A DNA stretch of 36,048 bases from Prasinococcaceae sp. CCMP 1430 (lineage: Eukaryota; Prasinodermophyta; Palmophyllophyceae; Prasinococcales; Prasinococcaceae): contig RQSC01000027.1 in assembly GCA_013416795.1 (NCBI GenBank), positions 1-36,048 of the forward strand. The letters are read 5' to 3'. The position numbers and the translations under genes were made by a program. The notes under the pieces were generated by a model. The model was not told where the DNA came from. It saw only the letters and a list, made by a program, of their open reading frames with translations, and made no database searches. This document shows, in pieces, positions 9,901 through 21,525 of this stretch; position 1 is the stretch's first letter; each line of letters starts with the position of its first letter.

Positions 9901-12900
9901 GCCCCCGGCGCCCGACAACGGCGACGTGCTCGACCTGACCGAGCTCTACGAGTCCATGGAAAGGAGCCGCATCGAGACCGTGGAGGAGCTCGTGCGCAAG
10001 TACCGCACGATCGGCCCTTTGCTGGGCAAGATCGAGGAGGCGGTCGCGGGAACCAACACGGGGCGCTCGCCGCAGCTGTGCGACTACTACGTCCACTGGG
10101 AGCGTCGCATCTTTGACGCCCTGAACGAGATGGTCTTCAGCGGCATGGCAGCCTTCAACGCGATCATGGTTGACCGTGAGGCCGCTTCAGCCTCGGGCGC
10201 CACGCGGCCGCTATTCAAGCTGACGCTCCTCCTGAATGCGCCCGAGATCCTTGTGCAACCGCCGCTCAACGAGGCGGCCAAGCTCTTTGGGCGTCTGGTG
10301 CGCAACATTGTCGAATGCACGCGACCTTTCGTGCGCTGGATGGACGGCACATGCGTGGAGGCGCCCGCGCAGTTCCCCAAGGGCGAGGACGAGGAGCCCG
10401 TGATTTTCACATTTTTCTGGGACGTGAGCGCCAACCCGGTGGTGATCAAGACGATGCTGACGCTCAACCACGCCGTCCAGCGTACCATCGCGCGCGTGAC
10501 GCGCCAGGTGGAGAGCTGGCAGCACTACGAGCACCTGTGGAAGCAGGAGAAGGCTCCCATCCTCGAGAAGTTCGCCGCGCGCCTGCCGAGCTGCGCGGCA
10601 TTCGAGGACAAGCTCGCCAAGTATTCCAGGATGGCCGAGCAGGTGAGGGCCACCCCTCGTGACCGCGACCTCGACTTCATCCGTCTAGCGTGCGGCCCGC
10701 TCATCGGCTCGGTGCGCGACGAGGCCATAGGCTGGGTGCGCGCCATCGCACGTTCGATGGACGCGCTCGACCAGGAGACGCTCAGCGCGCTGGATGCGCG
10801 CATCGAGGCTCTCGCCGCGAGCATCGCCGTGGAGCCAACCACGCTCGACCAGCTCAAGGGCGTGCTGAACGCCCTCGCGGAGATCAATTCGGCCTCGATG
10901 GAGATGGAGATCTCGTACTCCGACCTCGAGGAGCGCTTCCGCACGCGTCGCCTCTACGGGATGGTCTTTGACGAGCAGGAGGAGGAGCGGTGCATGTCTC
11001 TGCGCGGCCGCTGGGGCGAGCTCGCGCGCAACGCCGACGAGGTGGATGACTCGCTGGAGGACACCAAGGAGGAGTTCTGCAAGGTGACGCAGCGGCAGGT
11101 GGCCGATTTCCAGGCGCTGACGGAGGAGGTGTGGGGGCGCTTCAAGACCACCGGCCCGGGCGTGGCGGGCATCGACCTCGACCGCGGTCTGGCCATGATG
11201 GATGAGTTCAAGGCCGAGCTGGCCACCCACAACCAGACGCGCGAGCAGCTCGTGCTCGCGGAGAAACTTTTCGACCTACCCATCACGTCCTACCCGGGGC
11301 TCGCGGAGCTCGGGCGCGAGCTCGACCGCCTGTGGGAGGTCTACACCCTCTATCGCGACCACGTCGAGTCCGTGGCCAGCTCGTCCAAGATGCTGTGGGC
11401 GGAGCTCGACATCGGGCGCGTCATTGCGCGCGCGGAGGACGACACTGCGCGACTGCGCAAGCTCAAACACCTGACGGACCTCAACGCGTATGTCGCCGTC
11501 GACGCGCGCATCCGCGAGTTCCAGGAGTCGCTGCCGCTCATCCAGGACCTCAAGAACGACGCCTTGCGCCCGCGCCACTGGGACCAGCTCATGGAGAAGA
11601 CGGGCAAGCACTTCGAAATGGACCCCAACACGTTTACGCTAGGCAATTTGTTCGATATGCAGCTGCACACGATGGCCGCGGAGATCGGCGAGATCACGGG
11701 CGCGGCCATCAAGGAGCTTACCATCGAGAAGGAAATCGAGAAGATGGCGGGCGTGTGGGCCGAGCAGCACTTCGATCTGTTCAGATACAAGAAGGGCGCC
11801 GAGGACCGCGGCTGGATCCTCAAGTCCACCGAGGAGATCACGCTGCTGCTCGAGGACATGGGACTCAACCTGCAGAGCATGATGGGCAGTAGGTTCGTCA
11901 AGCCCTTCTTGGAAGAGGTGAGGGGCTGGGAGGCGGATCTCTCGCTCATCGGCGAGGTGCTGGATATCTGGATGCAGGTGCAGCGCCGCTGGATGTACCT
12001 GGAGTCCATCTTCATCTGCTCGGACGACATCCGCCAACAGCTGCCCGAGGAGGCCAAACGCTTCGACCGCATTGACAAGACGTGGAAGAAGACGATGGTG
12101 GAGACCTCGAAGAAGACGAACGTGCTCGCCTCGTGCAAGGCCGAGGGCCGCCTGCAGACGCTTGAGGGCCTGCTTGAGGACCTAGAGGCGTGCCAGAAGT
12201 CGCTTTCGAGCTACCTGAGCGCGAAACGGTGCGCGTTCCCCCGCTTCTACTTCATCTCGGACGACGAGCTGCTGTCGATTCTGGGCACGTCGGACGTGAC
12301 GAGCGTCCAAGAGCACATGCTCAAGCTGTACGACAACTGCGCGGCGCTGCGCTTTGGGCGCGGCAACAAGACCGTGGCCGGCATGACGTCCTCTGAGGGC
12401 GAGTCGTACGAGATGCGCGCGGCCGTGGCGACCGAGGGGGCGGTCGAGTCGTGGATGACTGAGGTAGAGGCGGCGATGCGCTCGAGCTTGTACGAGATTT
12501 CGAAGGAGGGCGTGTGGAACTACGCTCAAATGGCTCGAACAAAGTGGATCCTCGATCACATCTCGATGGTCGTGCTCGTGGGTAGCCAAATTTGGTGGAC
12601 TTGGTCGGTGGAGGATGTGTTCCGACGAGTGCGCAGTGGTGACAAGATGGCAATGAAACAGCTCAGTGCCACACTCACAGGCCAGCTGGGGGAGCTGACA
12701 GACATGGTACGCGGTGACCTTGCCAAGCTGCAGCGAAAGAAGCTCAACTCACTCATCACGCTTGACGTGCATGCGAGGGATATCATAGACACCTTCGTTC
12801 GCGACAGCGTGCTCGACGAGCGCGAATTCGCCTGGGAGTCGCAGCTGCGCTTCTACTGGGACCGAGCCCAGGACGACATTGTCATCAGACAATGCACAGG

Positions 12901-15900
12901 TGCCTTCAACTTCGGCTACGAATACCAGGGCATCAACGGACGGCTCGTTATCACGGCGCTCACCGACCGCTGCTACATGACACTTACCACGGCGCTGACT
13001 TACCGGCTCGGAGGCGCACCCGCGGGGCCCGCCGGCACCGGAAAGACCGAGACGGTGTGTACTTTCTCTTCCCCTCCCCTCCCCCATCCGCCCTCCTCCC
13101 TCGATCTGATGCGCGCCCGCTGCGATCACCCGCGCGATCGCGCTGACGCAATGCGCGCTTTGCTCACCGCATTGCCCCCGGGTGCCTGCAGGTCAAGGAC
13201 CTGGCCAAGGCGATGGCGCTCCTCTGCGTAGTCTTCAACTGCGGCGAAGGCCTTGACTACAAGGCCATGGGCTCAATCTTCAGCGGGCTGGTGCAGTGCG
13301 GCGCGTGGGGCTGCTTCGACGAGTTCAACCGCATCGATGCCGAGGTGCTCTCTGTCGTTTCGTCCCAGATCCGCCAGATTCAGGAGGCCCTCAAGAACAA
13401 CCAGAAGCGCTTCCAATTCGAAGGGCGGGAAATATCGTGCGACAGCCGAGCAGGAATCTTCATTACCATGGTCAGTTTATGCGCACCGCATGCGTCCGCA
13501 TCCGAAAGCTTTGGCTCGTCTCTTTCTGGCGCGCGCTCTGGAACATTCAAGCGCCGCTCTAGGCTTTTCTAGCGTCGTGCCTGTTCTCTTGACTCGACCG
13601 CCTAGCGCCAGCCTTCAATCCTCGCGCGACTGACTCCGCGTGCCTACTCTGTACAAACTCCCAGAACCCCGGCTACGCGGGCCGCACAGAGCTCCCCGAC
13701 AACCTCAAGGCGCTGTTCCGACCGGTGACCATGGTTGTGCCTGACCTTGAGCAGATCTGCGCCATCATGCTCTTCAGCGAGGGCTTCGACACCGCCACGC
13801 TGCTGGCCAAGAAAATGTGCGTGCTGTACAAGCTCGCCAAGGAGCAGCTGTCCAAGCAGCACCACTACGACTTCGGCTTGCGCGCCCTCAAGAGCGTGCT
13901 CGTCATGGCCGGCTCGCTCAAGCGCGACTCCCCCGATATGAGCGAGGCCCTCGTGCTCATGCGCGCACTGCGCGATATGAATCTGCCCAAGTTCGTCTTC
14001 GACGACGTGCCGCTCTTCCTGGGGCTCATCAACGACCTGTTCCCCGGGCTGGACTGCCCGCGCGTGCGGTATCCGCAGCTCAACGACGTGCTTGAGCGCG
14101 ACCTCAAGGACCACGGCTACAAGGTGATGACCGAGGCGTCCGCACAGGTCGACAAGTGCATCATGCTGTACGAGACCATGCTCACGCGCCACACGACCAT
14201 GGTGGTCGGCGAGACCGGCGGAGGCAAGTCGGTAATCATAAACACGCTCGCGCGCGCGCAGACAGCCATGGGCAGCAACACGAAGCTGCATGTCCTCAAC
14301 GGCAAGTCGATTCCCGTGAGCGAGCTCTACGGCGTGCTTGACCCGGAGACGCGCGACTGGACCGACGGCCTGCTGAGCTGCACGTTCCGCGAGCTCAACC
14401 GCCCGCTGCTCAGTGACAAGGATGAGAAGCGCTACATCGTCTTCGACGGCGATGTCGACGCCGTGTGGGTTGAGAACATGAATAGCGTCATGGATGACAA
14501 TAAGCTGCTCACCCTTCCAAATGGCGAGCGCATCAGGCTGCAGCCGTACGTCAAGCTGCTTTTCGAGGTCTCCGACCTGCAGTACGCGTCACCCGCGACC
14601 GTCAGCCGCTGCGGCATGGTGTACGTCGACCCGAAGAATCTGGGTTACGAGCCCTACGTGTGGCGCTGGCTCCAAGGCCGCCCCGAGGCCGAGGCCGAGG
14701 CGCTGCGGCCACTCTTCGAGCGCTTCCTCGCACCGCTGGTTGACTTCGTTGTCGAGGGCGTCGACGGCGAGACACAGGGGAAACCCCTGCGCCTGACGGT
14801 GCCGCGCACGCGCCTCAACCTGGCCACGCAGCTCTGCACCATGCTCGAGGTCCTGCTCACCGAGGACGCGCCCGCGACGGAGGGCGCCGCCCTCGAGGCG
14901 CTCTTTCTCTTCTGCGCGACGTGGTCGCTCGGCGCGGCCGTCGTGCAGAACGCCGTCGTCAAGGAGCGCGACCGCTTCGACGAGTTTCTCAAGCGCCTGG
15001 CGGGGCTCGGCACGACCGACGCGCCGCAGGTTGGCGCCGGTCAGCTGCCCACGAAGCCGCTGTACGACTACTGCTTCGACACGGCCGAGCGGAAGTGGCG
15101 CACTTGGGCCGCGTACACGCCTGAGTACACAGTGCCCGCCGGCGTCAGGTACGCCAAGATCCTAGTGCCCACCCAGGACACCGTGCGCTCAACGTGGCTG
15201 CTCGACGCGCTCATGAGCCAAGGGCGCTCGGTGCTCTTCGTCGGCGAGACGGGCACCTCGAAGACGGTCTCCGTGCAGGCCTACCTCGACCAGCTGCCCG
15301 CCGAGTCCAACAACACGCTCAACATCAACTTCTCGAGCCGTACGAGCTCGAACGACGTGCAGCGCGTCCTCGAGGATTCCATCGAGAAGCGCAACAAGAA
15401 CACGTACGGCCCTCCGCTGGGCAAGAAACTCCACTGCTACGTCGACGACCTGAACATGCCGCGCGTCGACACTTACGGCACGCAGCAGCCGATCGCCTTC
15501 CTCAAGCTCGCCATCGATCGCGGCGGCTTCTACGACCGCGGCAAGGACCTCAACTGGAAGAACCTCAAGGACGTGCAGTACGTCGGCGCGATGGGCCCGC
15601 CAGGAGGCGCGCGAAACCCAGTGGACCCGCGCTTCATGAGCCTCTTTTCGGTGTTCGAGATCGCGCCGCCGTCGCGCGCATCCCTCGTGCGCATATACGA
15701 CACGCTGCTCGAGTACGCGCTGGCGCCCTTCGGGGACGAGATGGCCAGCGTGCGCGCCAACCTCACGCAGCACACGCTCGACCTGTACGCGCACCTGTGC
15801 GAGAAGCTGCCACCGACGCCAAGCTGCTTCACCTACCTCTTCAACATGCGCGACGTCTCGCGCGTGTACGAGGGGCTCACGCTGGCCACTCCGGAGGTCA

Positions 15901-18900
15901 TGAAGGGCCCCGCGTCCATCATCCGCCTGTGGCGCAACGAGGTTCGCGCCGTCTTCCAGGACCGCATGATCAAAGACAGCGACAGGGACGTGGTGACCGC
16001 CAAAGTCGAGGAGATCGTGCGCGGCGCCTTCGGCGCCGACGCGGAGGCGGTGCTCGCGGACCCCATCATCTTCGGTGACTACAAGAACATGCTGGAGCAG
16101 GAGGGCCAGCCACGATTGTACCAGGACCTCGTCGACTACGCCTCGGTGAAGCCGCTCGTGGAGGAAATCCTTGAGAGGTACAACGAGAAGTTCAAGACGA
16201 TGGAGCTGGTGATGTTCAACGACGCGCTGGAGCACCTCACTCGCATCCACCGCATCCTGCGCATGGAGCGCGGCAACGCGCTGCTTGTGGGCGTCGGCGG
16301 CAGCGGCAAGCAGTCGCTGTCGTATCTGGCGTCGTACATGGCAGGCTGTGAGGTCTTCACCATCACGCTATCGCGCGGCTACAACGAGGCTGCCTTCCGC
16401 GAGGACCTCAAGTCTCTGTACACCAAGCTGGGCATGGAGAACAAGAAGGTGGCCTTCCTGATGACCGACGGCCACGTCGCCGAGGAGGGTTTCCTCGAGC
16501 TGCTCAACAACATGCTCACGTCGGGCATGGTACCCGCGCTTTATGCCGAAGACGAGAAGGACGGCATGATCAACACCGTGCGCGAGGAGGTCGTCAAGGC
16601 AGGCCTGCCCGACTCGAAGGACGCCTGCTGGCAGTACTTCGTGCAGAAGTGCCAGGCGAACCTGCACGTCCTGCTGTGCATGTCGCCAGTGGGCGACACG
16701 CTGCGCACGCGCTGCCGCAACTTCCCGGGCATGGTGAACAACACGGTGATCGACAACTTCGGGGTTTGGCCGACCGAGGCGCTAAAGGCCGTTGCGACGC
16801 GCTTCCTCGACAACGTCGACCTGCCCGACGCGCACCGCGAGTCCGTCATCGACCACATGGTCATGACGCACCAGAGCGTGCGGCAGTTCTGCAAGGATTA
16901 CCTCACGCAACTGCGCCGGCACAACTACGTCACGCCTAAGAACTACCTCGACTTCGTGAGCAACTACGCGACTGAGCTCGCGAAGAATCGGCAGACCTTC
17001 GGCGACATGTCCAGCCGCCTGGACGGTGGCCTGCAGAAGCTCATCCAGGCGGGCGACGAAGTCGCCAAGATGCAGGTTGAGCTGGCGGACGCCGTGGTGG
17101 TCGTTGACAAGGCTACAAAGGAGTGCAACGAGCTGCTCGAGGTCATTTCGAAGAACACCGAGGAGGTCGAGGGCAAGCAGAAAATTGCCGGTGAACGCGA
17201 GGCCCAGCTCGAGATCGACTCAGTAGAGATCGCCAAGCAGAAGAAGGAGGCCGAGGAGGCGCTCGAGGAAGCAATCCCGGCGCTCGAGGCGGCCGCCGAG
17301 GCGCTGAACAATCTGAAGAAGGAGGAGATCACGGAGATTCGCTCGTTCGCCAAGCCGCACGTCCTGGTGCAGAAGGTGTGCGAGTGCGTGGTCATCATGC
17401 GTGGCATTAAAGAGGTGTCGTGGAAGAGCGCCAAGGCGATGATGAGCGACATGGGGTTCCTCAACTCGCTCATCCGCTACGACAAGGACGGCATCACCGA
17501 CAAGCAGATGCGCGCGGTCAACTCGTACCTCAAAGATCCCAAGTTCACCCCCGACGAAGTGATGAACATCTCCACGGCCGGCGCGGGCCTGCTGCGCTGG
17601 GTGGTCGCGATGGCCAACTACAACAAAATCGCCAAGCAGGTGAATCCGAAGCGCCAGGCTGTCGCCACCGCCGAGAAGAAGCAGCGCCAGGCGCAGAAGG
17701 ACCTCACCAAGATCAAGGCGGCGCTCAGCTCGCTGCAGGAGCAACTCGCCGAGCTCACGCAGCAATTTGAGACCAAGACGGTCGAGCAGCAGCAGCTCAA
17801 GGAGAAGGCCGAGCTCATGGAGCGCCGCCTGCAGGCGGCATCCAAGCTCATCACCGGCCTTGAATCCGAGCGCACGCGCTGGACGGCCGACCTCGAGACG
17901 CTTGCCACCAAAACCAGCGCGCTAGTGGGCGATTGTCTGCTCACCTCGAGCTTCCTCAGCTACGCAGGCGGTTTCACGTACGATTTCCGCCACCAGATGA
18001 CCTACGTGATGTGGCAGAACGACCTGACGGAGAAGGGTGTCCCGCTGACGGTGCCCTTCCGCCTGGAGACGCTGCTCACCGACGACGTCGAGGTGTCGCA
18101 GTGGGGCGCTGAGGGCCTGCCCGCCGACGAGCTCAGCGTGCAGAACGGCATCCTCACCACACGCGCCTCGCGCTTCCCGCTGTGCATCGACCCTCAGATG
18201 CAAGCAGTGACGTGGATCAAGAGACGCGAGGGCAAGAACTTAGAGGGTCGCGTGCGGACCTTCAACGACGCGGACTTCCTCAAGCAGCTCGAGCTAGCCA
18301 TCCAGTACGGGTTCGCCTTCCTTTTCGAGAACCTTGACGAGTACATCGACCCGATCATCGACCCCGTGCTCGAGAAGAACTTGACCGTGGGCGCCGGCGG
18401 GCGAAAGATGATCAAGCTGGGCGACAGCGAGGTCGAGTGGGACGACGGCTTCCAGCTGTATATGACCTCCAAGCTGAGCGCGCCGCACTACTCGCCCGAG
18501 GTCTCGGGCAAGACCATGATCATTAACTACGGAGTTACCCAAAGCGGCCTGCAGGAGCAGCTGCTGAACGTGACGGTGGGCCACGAGCGCGCGGACCTCG
18601 AGGAGCAGCGCGAGGCGCTCGTGCAAGAGATGAGCGCGAACAAGGCGACGCTCAAGGCGCTCGAAGACTCACTGCTGGCCAATCTGTCGAGCGCTACTGG
18701 CAACATCCTCGACAACTCGGAGCTCATCAGCACGCTCGATGACGCCAAGACGCAGGCGGTGGCCATCGGCGCGGCGCTCGAGAAGGCGAAGGTGACCGCC
18801 GAGGAGATCGACGAGGTGCGCCAGGGCTATGTACCCGCGGCGGCGCGTGGGGCAGTGCTCTACTTCGTGATGGCCTCGCTCAGCGCCATCAACAACATGT

Positions 18901-21302
18901 ACGAGTACTCCCTGGCGGCGTTCTTGCAGGTGTTCAACCTGTCGCTCGACACCTCTAGGAAGGACACCGACCTCGATGCGCGCCTTCGCAACATCGTCGA
19001 CGCCGTCACGCAAGACGTGTACAATTACACGTGCACGGGCCTCTTCGAGAAGCACAAGCTTATGTTCTCCTTCCAGATGACCGCCAAGATCATCGACCAG
19101 GAGGGCGCCCTCAACCGCGAGTACTTGGACTTCTTCCTCAAGGGCAACCTAAGCCTGGAGAAGAGCGCGCGCAAGCGCCCCGCCTTGTGGTTTCCGGAGC
19201 AGGGCTGGGAGGACCTCGTGCGCGCCGCGGAGATTGACGAGAAATTCGCGGAGCTGGCGGATCACGTCGAGAAGAACGCGGACGCGTGGCAGGCCTACTA
19301 TGACCTGGAGGCGCCCGAGAGCGCGCCCATGCCGGGCGGCTTTCGCGAGCGTCTGGACGACTTCGAGCAGATGATCGTGATGCGCTGCCTGCGCATGGAT
19401 CGTGTGACCGTGACAATCACCAACTACGTAGTCGAGCACATGGGCGAGAAGTATATTACCCCGCCTGTGCTCGACTACAAGGCCATCTACCAGCAGAGCG
19501 GGCCACTCACGCCCGTCGTCTTTGTGCTGTCACCAGGCGCAGACCCGGCGTTCGATGTGTTCAAGCTTGGTGAGTCGATGGGCTACAAGCCCGGCGGCAA
19601 GCTTAAGTACATGGCTCTCGGTCAGGGCATGGGCCCCAAGGCGCAGGAATTCCTGGAGACAGGCGCAGCGCGCGGCCTGTGGGTGATGCTGCAGAACTGC
19701 CATCTTCTGCCCAGTTGGCTGAAGACCCTCGAGAAGATCCTCGAGAAGATCACCAACCCGCACAAGGACTTCCGGCTTTTCCTGACGACCGACCCCACGG
19801 ATAAGTTCCCTCTGGGTGTGCTGCAGCGCTCGCTCAAGGTCGTGACCGAGCCGCCCAACGGCCTCAAGCTCAACATGCGCGCTTCCTACTCAAAGATCAC
19901 CGAGGAGACGCTCGCGGAGTGCCCGCACGAGGGCTTCAGGCCGCTGGTCTACGTGCTATCCTTTTTCCACGCGGTGGTGCAGGAGCGGCGCAAGTATGGC
20001 AAGCTCGGGTGGAACGTGCCGTACGACTTCAATGAGACGGACATGCGCATCTCCATGACGCTCATCAACACGTACCTCACCAAATCGCACAACAACGGCG
20101 ATGACAGCATGCCGTGGGATACGCTACGCTACCTCATCGGCGAGGCCATGTACGGCGGGCGTGTGAGCGACGGCCTCGACCGGCGCATCCTGAACACGTA
20201 CCTCGACGAGTACCTCGGCGATTTTCTGTTCGACTCATTCCAGCCCTTCCACTTCTACATGTCGAAGGAGGTGGACTACAAGATCCCGCCGCAGGGTCCA
20301 GTCGCCAACTACACGGACGCCATCTCTGAGCTCCCCATGGCGCAGACACCCGAGGTGTTCGGCCTGCATGCCAACGCGGACATATCGTACTACACCAACG
20401 CCACCCGCCAAATCTGGCGCGACCTGGTCGCGCTGCAACCGCGCGTGGGCGGCGGCGGCGACGGCGTGTCGCGTGAGGACTTCATCGGCGGCGTGGCGCG
20501 CGACATCTTGGACAAGCTGCCCGAGCCCTTCGACATGCCCGTGCTGCGCAAGAGGATCGGGGTGCCGGGCCCCACCACAGTGGTGCTGCTGCAGGAGCTC
20601 GATCGGTGGAACAAGATGGTGGAGAAGATGAGCGGCAGTCTCAAGGACCTCCAGAAGGCGCTCGTGGGCGAGATCGGCATGAGCGCCGAGCTCGACGCGT
20701 TGGGTTCCTCTATTTTCGACGGGCAGCTGCCGGAAATGTGGCGCCGGCTCACCTCGCAGACTGAAAAGAACCTCGCGGGGTGGATGCTATACTTTGAGCG
20801 ACGGCACAAACAATACGTGTCGTGGGTGGCGGAAGGCGAGCCCGCGGTCATGTGGCTGGCTGGCCTGCAGATCCCTGAGACGTACATCGCCGCGCTCGTG
20901 CAGACGGCGTGTCGCGAGAAGGGCTGGCCTCTCGACAAGAGCACGCTGTACACCAAGGTGACCACCGTGACCGACCCTGCCGAGCTCAAGGACAAGAAGC
21001 TGCCCTTCGGCAGCTACGTGTCGGGGCTGTACCTCGAGGGCGCCGGATGGGACCTCAAGACCTCGCGCCTCCGCAGGCAAAATCCCAAGGAGCTCGTCAC
21101 CGAGCTTCCCGTGCTGCAGATCATCCCCGTGGAGGCGACAAGGCTCAAGCTGCAGAACACATTCCGCGCCCCCGTCTACGTCACGCAGTCGCGCAGGAAC
21201 GCCATGGGCGTGGGGCTCGTCTTCGAGGCCGACCTGGCGACCAGGGATCACAGCAGCCACTGGGTGCTCCAGGGCGTCGCGTTGACTCTGAACATCAGCT
21301 AG
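6980..21302 (+). CDS. DNAH10: Inner-arm I1/f dynein 1-beta heavy chain (DNAH10 type)
   Basis: Motor subunit of the two-headed inner-arm dynein of the ciliary axoneme. Exons are 6980-13054, 13192-13470 and 13665-21302, with introns of 137 and 194 nt, both phase 0. The product is about 4663 residues. The start is the first in-frame ATG (6980), giving MVRQLDASDARVQWL. Domain order: an acidic low-complexity insert (residues about 62-220), the N1 tail from about 390 (GPLAEIDFWRERN), the linker, and AAA1 with GPAGTGKTET at residue 2016 (13025). AAA2 has GETGGGKS (14208), AAA3 GETGTSKT (15243) and AAA4 GVGGSGKQS (16290). The stalk coiled coils and microtubule-binding domain lie at about 16965-17900. 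The C-terminus includes LKLQNTFRAPVYVTQSRRNA and HWVLQGVALTLN. These, plus LTRHTTMVVGETGGGKS and WVENMNSVMDDN, match DNAH10 rather than outer-arm chains. Only two introns occur in 14.3 kb. Confidence 0.93.
7304..7405 (+). repeat. Two tandem 51-bp units coding a 17-residue repeat in the dynein N-terminal insert
   Basis: Units 7304-7354 and 7355-7405 encode EGCEQADGGAPKGGDGA and EGGEQADGGAPEGGGGA. They sit inside an acidic Ala/Glu/Asp/Gly-rich insert and keep the reading frame. Confidence 0.8.
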
Positions 21303-21525
21303 ACGAAACGAGCCGCCAGCGAGGAGAAGGGGTCATCCTCAGCGCAGGTCCCGTCGAAGAGACAGGGAACGGAGAAGAGAGGCCAGCGGCGGGCGGAGCA
21401 ATCCTTCATCTCACCCCCAACCACACCTAGTACTAACTAATTAAATTAATGAGCCTAACACTATGAATACAACCGCGCAGTTCCGACCGTCCCAGCTGCA
21501 GCGGACGCGCTTCCCGCGGTGCCAC
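21303..21525. other. Tail-to-tail interval between DNAH10 and GPATCH1
   Basis: No gene. An unusually AT-rich patch at about 21428-21462 (tagtactaactaattaaatt and on) stands out in this GC-rich DNA. It probably contains the 3' ends and cleavage sites of both convergent transcripts. Confidence 0.45.

Noticed and set aside
15189-16250. 353-residue minus-strand frame
   Set aside because: Antisense to the dynein AAA3 region; the sense strand encodes highly conserved motor sequence.
6668-21302. Outer-arm gamma (DNAH5/DNAH8) identity for the dynein heavy chain
   Set aside because: The N1 tail is shared by several classes, but the AAA2 and C-terminal segments (VWVENMNSVMDDN, LKLQNTFRAPVY, RRNAMGVGLVFEADL) match DNAH10 much better.
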